Shown here: piece after piece, positions 54,365-63,032 of the stretch
How positions within the stretch are numbered: the stretch's first letter is position 1
Layout: every line of letters starts with the position of its first letter
NCBI RefSeq assembly: GCF_007970185.1
Contig: NZ_CP042431.1
Coordinates: forward strand, 4,092,001-4,156,000
Direction: 5' to 3'
Source of the DNA: Pseudobacter ginsenosidimutans
Lineage (GTDB): Bacteria; Bacteroidota; Bacteroidia; Chitinophagales; Chitinophagaceae
DNA: 64,000 bases
Notes under the pieces: generated by a model
Databases searched by the model: none
Told to the model about the DNA's origin: nothing
What the model saw: only the letters and a program-made list of their open reading frames with translations
Made by a program: the position numbers and the translations under genes

Positions 54365-55741
54365 TTAAGGATTTTGTTTCATTTCCGGGTTCTGGGTCAA
54401 CAGCAGGTTGGCCAGCGGAAACACATATTCATTACTGTTAGGTGAAAGTGTATAGGTGGTATTGTTGAAAACCCTGGTAATGGTCTGTGCAAACATGGCG
54501 TCCTGGTTGAGGCGGCGCTGATCGAACCAGCGAAGTCCGGAGCCGAAGAATTCGCGGCGTCTTTCATCGATCACCATTTGCAATGCTTCTGCTGGTGTGG
54601 CAGCACTGAGGTCTGTATAGTCTGCCGGACGGAAACGTTTTTTTCGCAAATCGTTCAGCATGTTTACTGCTTCATCTTTCTGGCCTGCGCGGGCAAGGCA
54701 TTCAGCCTTGATCAGCCAGGTATCATTCACAGACAGACCGGTGGCGGGTTTGTCGTTCGAATACCTGTCTCTGGACCAATAGCCGGGTCCTGTGAACACA
54801 GGATAGAAATTGTTGCCCGGCCTTGTGAAGATCTCATAACGAAGATCTTTTGTGTTCAATAAACCGAGCAGTGAGTTGCTGAGCTGGTAGGCTCCAAACA
54901 TTTGTCTTGGTACTTTACGCAGGATCACCTGTTTGTCTGCATATTGTCCGGGGAAAGTATAATTGGAGCCGGTTACTGAAAGATTGTAATCATAGAGATC
55001 GTTCCGGATATCCAAAGTACTGTCGGCAAATTCTGCTGCTTTGGTAAAGTTGCGCATGTTCAGATAGTATTTGCTGAACAGTGCATATGCAGCGGCCTTG
55101 CTGGGTTTGAAGGAGGTTTCCTGTACAGGGGGCAGCAGTGGAATGCACTGGCGGATATCGCTGTAGATCTGTTCGTACACGGCTTTCACGCTGGGCCTGG
55201 TGAGGTCTGTAAAAAGAACGGGTTTCAGCATGATGGGTACGCCCGGATCGGTGGCGGCAGTAGCTTCATCATATTGTTTACCATAGAGGTTCACCAGGTT
55301 GAAGTAAGCGAATGCCCTGTGCAGGAGCGCTTCCCCGAGCAGAGTATTCTTCAGTATCATATCTCCTCCCTTACTGTCGTTCACACCATTGATCACCACG
55401 TTGTATACGTAGATCTGTGCATAGAGCGAGTTCCAGTCGTTATCCGTTTGCTGGTCTATATAGAATGGTTTTTTCCAGATGTACATGGCCTGCTGAATGG
55501 TATTATTCTTCAGGTTATTCTGGATGTCCGGAGAAATGAATTCCACATCATCGCAACTGAGGAGTGGTGCCAGTCCGTAGCTCACTTCCTGCTGGTCGTG
55601 GTTGTTGAGTAAAAGCCTGTAGTCGGAAGTATACACCAATACACGCTGCCCCTGGATAGGTACATCTTCCACATACTTCCTGCAGGAAGCCAGGAAACTG
55701 ATCAGTAAGAGGGTCAGAATGCTATATTTATATGATCGCAT
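54365..55741 (-). CDS. SusD/RagB family lipoprotein (second pair)
   Basis: This is a 458-residue surface lipoprotein with signal LLLISFLASC (Cys20). The SusD N-terminal region (LLLNNHDQQEVSYGLAPLL) and TPR helices (LLGEALLHRAFAYFNLVNLYGKQYD) are clear, and the C-terminal part reads WLIKAECLARAGQKDEAVNMLNDLRKKRF and IDERRREFFGSGLRWFDQRRLN. It ends at TAA 54365 with an Asn-rich tail. It pairs with the SusC gene 21 bases upstream. The ligand is unknown; there are no enzyme genes next to it on this side. Confidence 0.93.
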   Translation of the reverse strand: MRSYKYSILTLLLISFLASCRKYVEDVPIQGQRVLVYTSDYRLLLNNHDQQEVSYGLAPLLSCDDVEFISPDIQNNLKNNTIQQAMYIWKKPFYIDQQTDNDWNSLYAQIYVYNVVINGVNDSKGGDMILKNTLLGEALLHRAFAYFNLVNLYGKQYDEATAATDPGVPIMLKPVLFTDLTRPSVKAVYEQIYSDIRQCIPLLPPVQETSFKPSKAAAYALFSKYYLNMRNFTKAAEFADSTLDIRNDLYDYNLSVTGSNYTFPGQYADKQVILRKVPRQMFGAYQLSNSLLGLLNTKDLRYEIFTRPGNNFYPVFTGPGYWSRDRYSNDKPATGLSVNDTWLIKAECLARAGQKDEAVNMLNDLRKKRFRPADYTDLSAATPAEALQMVIDERRREFFGSGLRWFDQRRLNQDAMFAQTITRVFNNTTYTLSPNSNEYVFPLANLLLTQNPEMKQNP

Positions 55742-55762
55742 ATTTTTTCAATTGAGCGTTAG

Positions 55763-58700
55763 TTAAAATGTCAGTGCCACTCTGAACGAATAGGAGGTAA
55801 GGAGGGGCAGCTGGTAGTTGTTGCCGGTAGTGTAGATGTAATCGGGATCGATCTTCTCTTTGTTAGCGGCCCAGATCATACCGAGATTACGTGCTACGGC
55901 AGAAATTGTGAGGCTTCTGGCTCCGGCCTTTTCAAGGATTTTGCCAGGTACTGAATAAGAGAGCATGATCTGCTGCAGTCTGATATTGCTGCGGCTCCTG
56001 ACGAGGAAATCGCTTTCAGTGTAGCGGCCCAGGTTTTGGAACCAGTTGGTGCCTGCACCAAATTCGAGCCCCGGAACATTGGTGAATGCTTCATCACCGG
56101 GTTTACGCCAGCGCTCAGACACATCACCACTACGTCCAATATAGGTAGTGTTGGTATATCCGGTGGAAACGATGGATGGCTTACGGAATACGCCACCGAA
56201 TGCATAAAGGAACTGGAAGTTTAGCTCAAGCCCTTTATAATTGATGCTGTTGGAGAAGTTACCAAACCAGGGAGATGCAGTACGACCGGAATAAGTCCTG
56301 ATATTTTCGAAGGGGTACTCATTTACGTTATACACTTTGTCCTTGTTCTTCGGATCTTTGATAAGTGATTGTCCGGTATTGTCCAGGCCTGCCCAGATAT
56401 AAGAGAACATATAATCGGAAGGGTAACCATTGTACAGGTTCTCGGTGGAGAAGCTGGTGGTAGGTTTGTCGAAACGGGCGTCTTTAACAACGTTGGTATT
56501 ATAGCTCAGGTTCACAGTGCTGGTCCATTTGAAATCTTTTGTGATTACCGGAACTACATTGATTCCGATGTCGAAGCCTTTGCCATCGAGGTTGGCTGTG
56601 TTGAACAGGGTTTGTGTAAATCCATAAGTTCCATTGATAGGCAGTTGCCAGATGATATCGGTAGTCTTCTTCCTGTAGTATTCAACGGTGCCGTATACAC
56701 GATTTTTGAATAGCGAGAAGTCGATCCCATAGTTGATCATCCTTGTTTTTTCCCAGGCGAGGTTATCTACAGCGGGAGTGGAGATCACTGCATAAGGATA
56801 ATTGGTGAGATAGTGGGATCCCAGGAGGCTGATGGTGGTTACCGGGGCATAGCCTTGCGGCGCATTGCCGCTGAATCCATAGGTAAAGCGGGCAGAGAGC
56901 CTGTCGATCCATTTCACATTCCTGAGGAATTCTTCATTACCGGCATCCCATTTTACACCGGCTGACCATAAGGGGATCGCTCTCTTACGGCGTTCTACAC
57001 CCAGCAGGTTATAGTCGTCGAAGCGTGCGCTTCCGGAAACAGTATACGTATTATCGAAAGTATAGGAACCATTGGTGTAGTAAGACAGAGCCCTGGTAGT
57101 GAATTCTTCAACGGGTCTGGAAGTAGCGCCAATGGTTTGGTTGCTGCCATTGATGTCTCTGAACTGGACTGTTGGGTTCACTGTTCTGAAGGCATTGATG
57201 GATTTATCATATCCGTAGCGAAGCTCACCGCTTGATTTAGTGAAGTTCTCACGGATCTCAGATCCCACCAGGAAGTTCAGCTGATGCCTGCCATTCCAGT
57301 TCTTGTTAACGTTGAGCTGTCCACGAAGATTGTAACTTCTGCCCAGGTTATTGTTGAGGCTAAGCCTTCCGCCGGGGGGTACGCCATATATCACGCCGCC
57401 GCCCGGATTGATACTGGTGGCTTTGTTCACCAGCATTCTTGCTTCATAGCTGTCCGGCTCCCAGTATTCTTCCCGGTCGCTGAAAGTGCGTCCCATATTT
57501 CCAGAAACAACGGCATTGAGCCAGGGGGTTATCTTACCGGTAATGGAGGTATTGAAAGTGATATTGTTGCTGTTCGTAATTGCGTTGGAATAATCCAGTT
57601 CTTCGATGGGTGAATAAGAGAAGGGCAGGTATCCTTTTTGCTCCAGTGTTCTACTCATAAAAGGCGTAAGCATAACGTCGTAATGGATTGGATTTCCCTG
57701 ATCGTCCACCAGTCTGTCGTATGGTCTCATACCACCTGCAAAGATGCTCATCGATCTTACGGCTGCTCCGTTCACCTTGTCTCTCGTGTTGCCGAAAGAG
57801 ATATCGGTACTGATGGCGATGCGATTGTCGAGCAGATTGGTATTGGCGCCGGCCCTCAGGGAGTAGCCCCGGTTCACATTGCTTTTGTAAACACGCTGAT
57901 CAGTATAGAAATATCCTGAGAGGAAATAGGAGCTGTTGAGGCCGCCACCGGACAATGAAAGATTGTATTGCTGTGTGGTAGGGCGTTGCAGCATATACTT
58001 CGCAAGGTCTTTGCTGTTGTCATAGGAGCCGAGTTCAGCCAGTTGCTGGTTCATTTGATCTTCGGTGATCTCTCCGCGTCTTTTGCGCCAGACGATCGCT
58101 TGTGCCTGGCTGTTGTTCTCTGGTAAGAAACCGCTTGTAGTGAGAGTGGGATCGTTGAGTCTTCCTTTTTCTATCAGTTCTTTTTCCAGGGCAATATAAT
58201 CCGGCATACTCATCATTTTGCCATAATTGGTAGTTGGCTTGCTGCTGGTGCCGAGGGTGGTAGAAAAACTGAGTGAAGGACGCTGGTTGCGTGATCCTTT
58301 TTTTGTAACGATCACCACCACGCCATTGGCGGCCTGGATACCCCAGATGGAAGCTGCTGCGGCGTCTTTCAGGAAAGTGATCTGTTCGATGTCGTCAGGA
58401 TTCAGATAGTCGAGTGCGCCATTGGTAATGGACATCTGTGAAGGGAAACCATCGATCACGAGTAGCGGATCGGTACTCACTTTGGTAGTGGTGGTATACT
58501 CACTTCTGATGGTAGAGAGGCCGCGGATCTGCATGGTGCCGTTACGGCTTTTGCCAGCAGTGGTTTTGGTGGAAATGTCCACACCCGGCGCCATACCCTG
58601 TAATCTTTCCAGGATGCTCACCACGGGAACCTGTGCGAGTTGTTTGCTGGTGACCACGCTGAAGGAGCCGGTAGCCCTTTCGCGGGGAAGCGATTGGTAA

Positions 58701-59374
58701 CCGGTGTTCACGGATACTTCCACTTCACCCAGGTCTTTTATTTCCTGTTGCAATGATATGGTGAGGCTGTTTTTCCCATTGAGTTTTATTTCCCTTGACT
58801 GGTAGGAAATATTGCTGATGGTAAGTACGCCATTGTTAGGAACGTTCTGCAGGAGGAAGGCGCCTTGCTGGTCTGTTACCGTCATCAGTTTAGTGTTGCG
58901 TACCGCAACGGTGGCTCCCTGCAATGGCTGGCCTGCCGCGTCCTGCACGGTGCCTTTCAATTCAGGGATGATGGTACTGTCTCCCCACAGTACGATCCTT
59001 GTTGGTGTATTTTTTTTGGGAGAAAGGAAGATCGTTTTGCTGTCTATCGAAAAGGTCAGTGGCTGTGTACGGAACAGCTCCGTGAGTACTTCGGAGAGCG
59101 GGGCATTCTTTACGTTCACCGTAACCGGAACGGAGATCTCGAATAAACGCTCGTTGCCGAATACAACGAATCCTGTCTGCTGGTAGATCTGGTCAAACAC
59201 TTTCTTGAGGGGAATATCACGTCCCTGAAGTGTAACGGTCTGAGAGGCAGTTTTTGCAGAAACATGCAGCATGATAGCGAACATGAAAAAAGTAGTCATT
59301 CTCATAATGCGCAAAATTTTCGGGGGGAGGGGCAATAAGGTCTCCCATCGTTCAATCAGAGCGATTTTTTGCAT
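55763..59374 (-). CDS. SusC-type TonB-dependent transporter with STN domain
   Basis: This is a 1203-residue outer-membrane transporter from ATG 59374 (TTG 59434 would add 20 residues with no signal character). An export signal (about 25-45, MTTFFMFAIMLHVSA) is followed by a secretin/TonB short N-terminal (STN) domain (about 50-110), the part that lets a transporter signal to FecR. Then come a carboxypeptidase-like domain (about 140-215, LKGTVQDAAGQPLQGATV), a plug with VIDGFPSQMS and LKDAAAASIWGIQAANGVVVI, and a barrel ending in YSFRVALTF. With the FecR and sigma genes upstream it makes a trans-envelope signalling system that switches on its own expression. Confidence 0.94.
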   Translation of the reverse strand: MQKIALIERWETLLPLPPKILRIMRMTTFFMFAIMLHVSAKTASQTVTLQGRDIPLKKVFDQIYQQTGFVVFGNERLFEISVPVTVNVKNAPLSEVLTELFRTQPLTFSIDSKTIFLSPKKNTPTRIVLWGDSTIIPELKGTVQDAAGQPLQGATVAVRNTKLMTVTDQQGAFLLQNVPNNGVLTISNISYQSREIKLNGKNSLTISLQQEIKDLGEVEVSVNTGYQSLPRERATGSFSVVTSKQLAQVPVVSILERLQGMAPGVDISTKTTAGKSRNGTMQIRGLSTIRSEYTTTTKVSTDPLLVIDGFPSQMSITNGALDYLNPDDIEQITFLKDAAAASIWGIQAANGVVVIVTKKGSRNQRPSLSFSTTLGTSSKPTTNYGKMMSMPDYIALEKELIEKGRLNDPTLTTSGFLPENNSQAQAIVWRKRRGEITEDQMNQQLAELGSYDNSKDLAKYMLQRPTTQQYNLSLSGGGLNSSYFLSGYFYTDQRVYKSNVNRGYSLRAGANTNLLDNRIAISTDISFGNTRDKVNGAAVRSMSIFAGGMRPYDRLVDDQGNPIHYDVMLTPFMSRTLEQKGYLPFSYSPIEELDYSNAITNSNNITFNTSITGKITPWLNAVVSGNMGRTFSDREEYWEPDSYEARMLVNKATSINPGGGVIYGVPPGGRLSLNNNLGRSYNLRGQLNVNKNWNGRHQLNFLVGSEIRENFTKSSGELRYGYDKSINAFRTVNPTVQFRDINGSNQTIGATSRPVEEFTTRALSYYTNGSYTFDNTYTVSGSARFDDYNLLGVERRKRAIPLWSAGVKWDAGNEEFLRNVKWIDRLSARFTYGFSGNAPQGYAPVTTISLLGSHYLTNYPYAVISTPAVDNLAWEKTRMINYGIDFSLFKNRVYGTVEYYRKKTTDIIWQLPINGTYGFTQTLFNTANLDGKGFDIGINVVPVITKDFKWTSTVNLSYNTNVVKDARFDKPTTSFSTENLYNGYPSDYMFSYIWAGLDNTGQSLIKDPKNKDKVYNVNEYPFENIRTYSGRTASPWFGNFSNSINYKGLELNFQFLYAFGGVFRKPSIVSTGYTNTTYIGRSGDVSERWRKPGDEAFTNVPGLEFGAGTNWFQNLGRYTESDFLVRSRSNIRLQQIMLSYSVPGKILEKAGARSLTISAVARNLGMIWAANKEKIDPDYIYTTGNNYQLPLLTSYSFRVALTF

Positions 59375-59441
59375 AGCTTTGTTGCTGTTTTGGTTGATAT
59401 TAATTTTGTTACTACGGAATTGAAGATTAGCCAAACTATTT

Positions 59442-59473
59442 CCGGAAGCGCTCCTACCTGCTTCCGGTTTTTT
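59442..59473 (+). terminator. plus-strand terminator-like hairpin in the susC leader
   Basis: CCGGAAGC-n10-GCTTCCGG is an 8-base-pair perfect stem followed by six T on the plus strand. All genes nearby are on the minus strand, where the same hairpin stands in the leader 68 bases before susC. It could end an antisense transcript or act on susC mRNA. Confidence 0.5.
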
Positions 59474-59549
59474 ATGCTAACCTTACAGAGTTTGATCTAT
59501 AAGCTGAAGTTTTATCGTTATACTTTTTAGTTTTTTATTGTCCATTTTT

Positions 59550-60764
59550 TCAGGGCATCACCACCAGTTGCTTTTCCTGTTCGATACTCATATGCACACC
59601 TGATCCGTCAAATCCCTTTATGAGTCCTGCGAGGCTGATATCCCTGCTTATCTTACCATAGAATTTCACATCGGGCACTTTGCCCTTGTATACGATCTCC
59701 ACATCATACCATCTTGCTATCTGTTTCATCACCTGTTTCAGCTCCATCCCTTCGAAATTGAAGAGCCCGTTCTTCCAGGCAATCACTTTGGCGATATCCG
59801 GTTCCAGGACAATGCCATTTTTCTCTGTCAGTTGTAATTGCTGACCGGGCGTAAGTATCCTGGAAAATTGTTCTCCAGAAACCCCGATATGTCTGCCGGT
59901 TATTTTTACTGATCCTTCGATGAGGGTGGTACTGATGGATTCTTCATTTTCATAAGCGTTGATGTTGAAGCCGGTTCCCAGTACTTCAACTTCGGCTTTA
60001 TCGTTCACCCTTACACGAAAAGGCATCCTGGAATTCTTTACTACATCGAAATAAGCTTCTCCTGTAATTTCCACCTGGCGCTGGTTACCGGTGAATGCTA
60101 CCGGGTAGCGGATGGAGCTTGCCGAATTGATCCAAACTTTGGTGCCGTCCGGCAGCTGCAGATGAAATACTCTTCCATTAGGAACGGAGATGGTATTGTA
60201 TACCATTTCACCTGCCGGCTCATTGCCCTGTGCGTAGTGTAGTTCTCCATTGCGGAGTACGACGTTCATGCCGCTTTGCGTGGCCACCAGTCCGTTTTGC
60301 AGACTGTCCAGCACTACCTGTTTGCCATCGGCAAGAATGAGTATGGCTCCTTTCTTCCCCGGCTCCACATCGATGCTTTGTTTCGGTTTGGTTACCAGTT
60401 CTGGCGTTGCAGGCTTGCCGGCAAACCAGAGATAACCCGATGCAGCCAACAATATGACCACTGCAGCGGCGGCTGTCCATTTTATTATTCCAATTCTTCT
60501 TATTGCCGGAATCGGTTGTTCCGGTTCCTCCGGCTTATGCTTTTCCAAGAAACGGCCCAGAGCTTCTTCTTCGTTGAACCCACACAGTGATGCTGCGCCC
60601 TCCAGTACGTTCTGTACCGTTAATTCATCCAGCAGCAATTGATTGTGTGGGTGGCTGTTCAGCCAGTTGTCCAGCTCTTCTTTTTCTTCATTCGTCAATT
60701 CAGACCGGATTTGCTTCTCTATCAGCATGGCAATCCTTAAGGAATCAGGTATTGATGCATTCAT
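59550..60764 (-). CDS. FecR family anti-sigma factor
   Basis: This is a 404-residue inner-membrane regulator from ATG 60764 (an upstream in-frame extension lacks FecR character). A cytoplasmic DUF4880-like part (RIAMLIEKQIRSELTNEEKEELDNWLN) binds the sigma factor. One membrane helix (about 95-113, WTAAAAVVILLAASGYLW) is followed by the periplasmic FecR domain (SVPNGRVFHLQLPDGTKVWINSASSIRYP and VEITGEAYFDV) and the DUF4974 C-terminal domain (FEGMELKQVMKQIARWYDVEI). It receives the signal from the STN domain of SusC and frees the sigma factor. The gap to the sigma gene is 66 bases. Confidence 0.93.
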   Translation of the reverse strand: MNASIPDSLRIAMLIEKQIRSELTNEEKEELDNWLNSHPHNQLLLDELTVQNVLEGAASLCGFNEEEALGRFLEKHKPEEPEQPIPAIRRIGIIKWTAAAAVVILLAASGYLWFAGKPATPELVTKPKQSIDVEPGKKGAILILADGKQVVLDSLQNGLVATQSGMNVVLRNGELHYAQGNEPAGEMVYNTISVPNGRVFHLQLPDGTKVWINSASSIRYPVAFTGNQRQVEITGEAYFDVVKNSRMPFRVRVNDKAEVEVLGTGFNINAYENEESISTTLIEGSVKITGRHIGVSGEQFSRILTPGQQLQLTEKNGIVLEPDIAKVIAWKNGLFNFEGMELKQVMKQIARWYDVEIVYKGKVPDVKFYGKISRDISLAGLIKGFDGSGVHMSIEQEKQLVVMP

Positions 60765-60830
60765 GTGAAATGCGCTTTTTATTAATACGCAGCAGATGCT
60801 GTACCGTACCAAAAAGTTTAAAAAAAAATA

Positions 60831-61415
60831 TCAGAAACGGGCGATAAGGAGGAATAAGGCGAAGGATTCAGGTGGTATGCGGAGTCTCAGTAATTGAATG
60901 CCCCTGGTTTTCTGGTTCTTGACAGTCTGAATGGAAAGACCGAGGTCTTCGGCAATTTCTTCATTCGATTTTCCGTCGATATATCCCATGCGGACGATCT
61001 TTCCGCATTGTTCCGGCAGTGTTTCGATGGCCCTGTAAATACTCCTGTATACTTCTGTCCGGATCATATCCAGATCGGATGCTGATTCCCAGTTATGTTG
61101 CAATTGCTGGAACTGTGCCTGCCGTTCAAGGCTGTGCTCCCTCCTGCGAAGATGATCTATACAGGCATTGCGGGTTGTTTTGTACAGGAAGTTTTTCAGG
61201 TGGGCAAGATCGTCGAATGGTTGTTGCTTCAACCATATTTTAAGGAATACTTCTTCAACGATATCCTCTGCATGGTCCCGGGCACCTGTCAGCTTTTCGG
61301 CAAAAGAGCATAAGGCTGCGTAATACTCCCTGAATACAAAAGAGAATGCCTCCTTTTCGCCATGGTAAAGCCTTTGCAGGAATTCGTCTTGATCATATGA
61401 TGAGGGTATAACCAA
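60831..61415 (-). CDS. ECF RNA polymerase sigma factor
   Basis: This is a 194-residue sigma-70 family protein of the Bacteroidota FecR-linked group. Region 2 (about 20-85) shows EKEAFSFVFREYYAALCSFAEKLTG and AEDIVEEVFLKIW; region 4 (about 125-180) shows LPEQCGKIVRMGYIDGKSNEEIAEDLGLSIQTVKNQKTRG. No ATG is available in frame; TTG 61415 is the best start, because a TAA lies about 30 bases further upstream and region 2 begins about 15 residues on. It directs transcription of the SusC/D pair and is held by FecR. Confidence 0.92.
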   Translation of the reverse strand: MVIPSSYDQDEFLQRLYHGEKEAFSFVFREYYAALCSFAEKLTGARDHAEDIVEEVFLKIWLKQQPFDDLAHLKNFLYKTTRNACIDHLRRREHSLERQAQFQQLQHNWESASDLDMIRTEVYRSIYRAIETLPEQCGKIVRMGYIDGKSNEEIAEDLGLSIQTVKNQKTRGIQLLRLRIPPESFALFLLIARF

Positions 61416-61535
61416 CCGGGGCAGAATATATTGTTAGCGCAATACTACCAAAAATTCCAACGATAGTTTGAATTTTATAAATATCCAATTGAATTTGATA
61501 AGCATTGGTTCATACACTTATACGAGCTTTGCAAC

Positions 61536-62765
61536 ATGAATCCGTCTACATCTCTCGGGCCCGGAGAATGGGCCAGAACTATTAAACCGCAAAATCTTGG
61601 TATCGCTAATTTTCTTGCATTTGCCTTATTACCACTTTCAGGATTTGCCACAGATATTTACCTGCCTTCATTGCCCGGAATGGCTGCAGACCTGCAGGTG
61701 AGTGCAGTGCAGGTGCAGTTCACTATTACACTTTTCCTGATCAGCTATGGCATAAGCCAGTTGTTCATCGGCAGCTTTCTCGATAGCTATGGCCGTTACA
61801 GCAGCGGACTGGTGTCTTTACTGGTATTCACACTTTCCAGTATCCTGATTGCCATCACCAACAGCATCTGGATGATCTATGCCATGCGTGTGGTGCAGGG
61901 TATCACAGTGGGTATTGTAGTGGCAGGCAAGCGTGCCTTTTTTGTTGATCTGTATACCGGAAGCAAGCTGAAGCATTATCTCGGCATGTTTTCAATCATT
62001 TGGTCAACAGGCCCGATCATTGCGCCTTTTGTGGGAGGTTATTTACAAACACTGTATGGGTGGCGCGCCAATTTCTGGTTCCTCGCCGTACTGGGCGCTG
62101 CACTGGGTATTGCTGAATTTTTCTTCAGCGGGGAAACATTGCCGAAAAGGAATTCTTTCCAGCTCAAAAAAGTATTGGGTGTTTACAGGGAGATCCTTTC
62201 GCATCTTCCCTTTGTACTGGGTGTAACATTACTCGGCCTTTCTTATGCAATGGTGATGGTCTGTAATATGACCGCGCCTTTTATCATCGAACATCATCTT
62301 CAGTTCGATGCTGTGACCACGGGTTACTGTTCACTCATTCTTGGCTTTGCCTGGATGGTGGGCGGCTTTATCAGTAAGGCTGTTGTGCATCATGGATTTT
62401 TCCGTAAGCTCTTCATCAATATCGGTCTGCAGGCTTTACTGATCATTGCTATGATGGTGGCGTTCCGTTATGTGGACAATATCTATGTACTGATTGCTTT
62501 TGCTTTCGGAGTACATGTAGGTGCGGGCTTCACTTTCAATAATTACATGACTTTCAGCATGACCCGCTTTCCACAGAACGCAGGCGTAGCCAGTGGTCTC
62601 ACCGGCGGCTTCACCTTCTTGCTGGTGTCTGCATTCAGCTATGGCATCATCAGCGTATTGCCTGCGCAGGATGGTAATCACCTGGCTATTAGCTATGGAA
62701 TACTGAGTATACTGGTGATTTTGGTGGTGGCGCTGGCACGAAGACGAACTCCTGTTGTGCATTGA
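61536..62765 (+). CDS. Bcr/CflA-type MFS multidrug exporter
   Basis: This 409-residue inner-membrane protein has 12 helices. The opening FATDIYLPSLPGMAADLQVSAVQVQFTITLFL and the loop GSFLDSYGRYSSGL, then MRVVQGITVGIVVAGKRAFFVDLY, are the Bcr/CflA subfamily pattern (bicyclomycin, sulfathiazole and other drug export). It is divergent from the sigma factor gene with 120 bases between, and 33 bases upstream of the metN promoter. No regulator is next to it. The export of a particular drug is not shown. Confidence 0.9.
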   Translation: MNPSTSLGPGEWARTIKPQNLGIANFLAFALLPLSGFATDIYLPSLPGMAADLQVSAVQVQFTITLFLISYGISQLFIGSFLDSYGRYSSGLVSLLVFTLSSILIAITNSIWMIYAMRVVQGITVGIVVAGKRAFFVDLYTGSKLKHYLGMFSIIWSTGPIIAPFVGGYLQTLYGWRANFWFLAVLGAALGIAEFFFSGETLPKRNSFQLKKVLGVYREILSHLPFVLGVTLLGLSYAMVMVCNMTAPFIIEHHLQFDAVTTGYCSLILGFAWMVGGFISKAVVHHGFFRKLFINIGLQALLIIAMMVAFRYVDNIYVLIAFAFGVHVGAGFTFNNYMTFSMTRFPQNAGVASGLTGGFTFLLVSAFSYGIISVLPAQDGNHLAISYGILSILVILVVALARRRTPVVH

Positions 62766-62798
62766 TGGCATTCAAAAGGATGTTAAATCAGGAAGTAA

Positions 62799-62830
62799 TT
62801 TGGATCGATAAGAATTATACTCTACTTTTG
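62799..62830 (+). promoter_or_regulatory. Bacteroidota promoter of the metN leader
   Basis: TTTG (62799-62802), a 20-base spacer and TACTTTTG (62823-62830) match TTTG-n19-20-TAnnTTTG exactly. A start near 62837 would put the leader ORF about 10 bases into the transcript. Confidence 0.8.
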
Positions 62831-62846
62831 CGGTGGACTAAATAAA

Positions 62847-62954
62847 ATGATAGTGAATATCAACCTGTACAATAACAATGGCAAGCGCAGCACATCCCTG
62901 TGGATGATGCCTTGTTGCATGTATACGCAAGTTATTGTACCCGGTAATGTGTAA
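62847..62954 (+). CDS. leader peptide with Met-Met-Pro-Cys-Cys-Met, upstream of metN
   Basis: This is a 35-codon ORF from ATG 62847 to TAA 62954. Codons 19-25 read Trp-Met-Met-Pro-Cys-Cys-Met: three Met and two Cys in seven residues, the rarest kind of cluster in a random peptide. It begins within 17 bases of a consensus promoter and its stop is 24 bases before a strong intrinsic terminator that precedes metN, a methionine importer gene. A stalled ribosome at the Met/Cys codons would leave CCCGG at 62940-62944 free to pair with CCGGG at 62998-63002 of the terminator; a ribosome at the stop would cover it. This is the layout of an attenuator; sensing of methionine or cysteine supply is inferred. 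Confidence 0.7.
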   Translation: MIVNINLYNNNGKRSTSLWMMPCCMYTQVIVPGNV

Positions 62955-62978
62955 GCGATATTTAAAGTTCAGCATACG

Positions 62979-63010
62979 ATCCCCGGTTCAATCAGATCCG
63001 GGGATTTTTT
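62979..63010 (+). terminator. intrinsic terminator in the metN leader (attenuator)
   Basis: ATCCCCGG (62979-62986) and CCGGGGAT (62998-63005) form a perfect 8-base-pair stem with an 11-base loop, followed by T6. It ends 22 bases before the metN start, so it must be bypassed for metN to be made. Confidence 0.85.
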
Positions 63011-63032
63011 CTTTTCACCAGAATTGTAAACG

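Noticed and set aside
62766-63032. SAM riboswitch in front of metN
   Set aside because: I looked for the S-box core and the SAM-II pattern and found neither; the short translated ORF with Met/Cys codons explains the terminator better.
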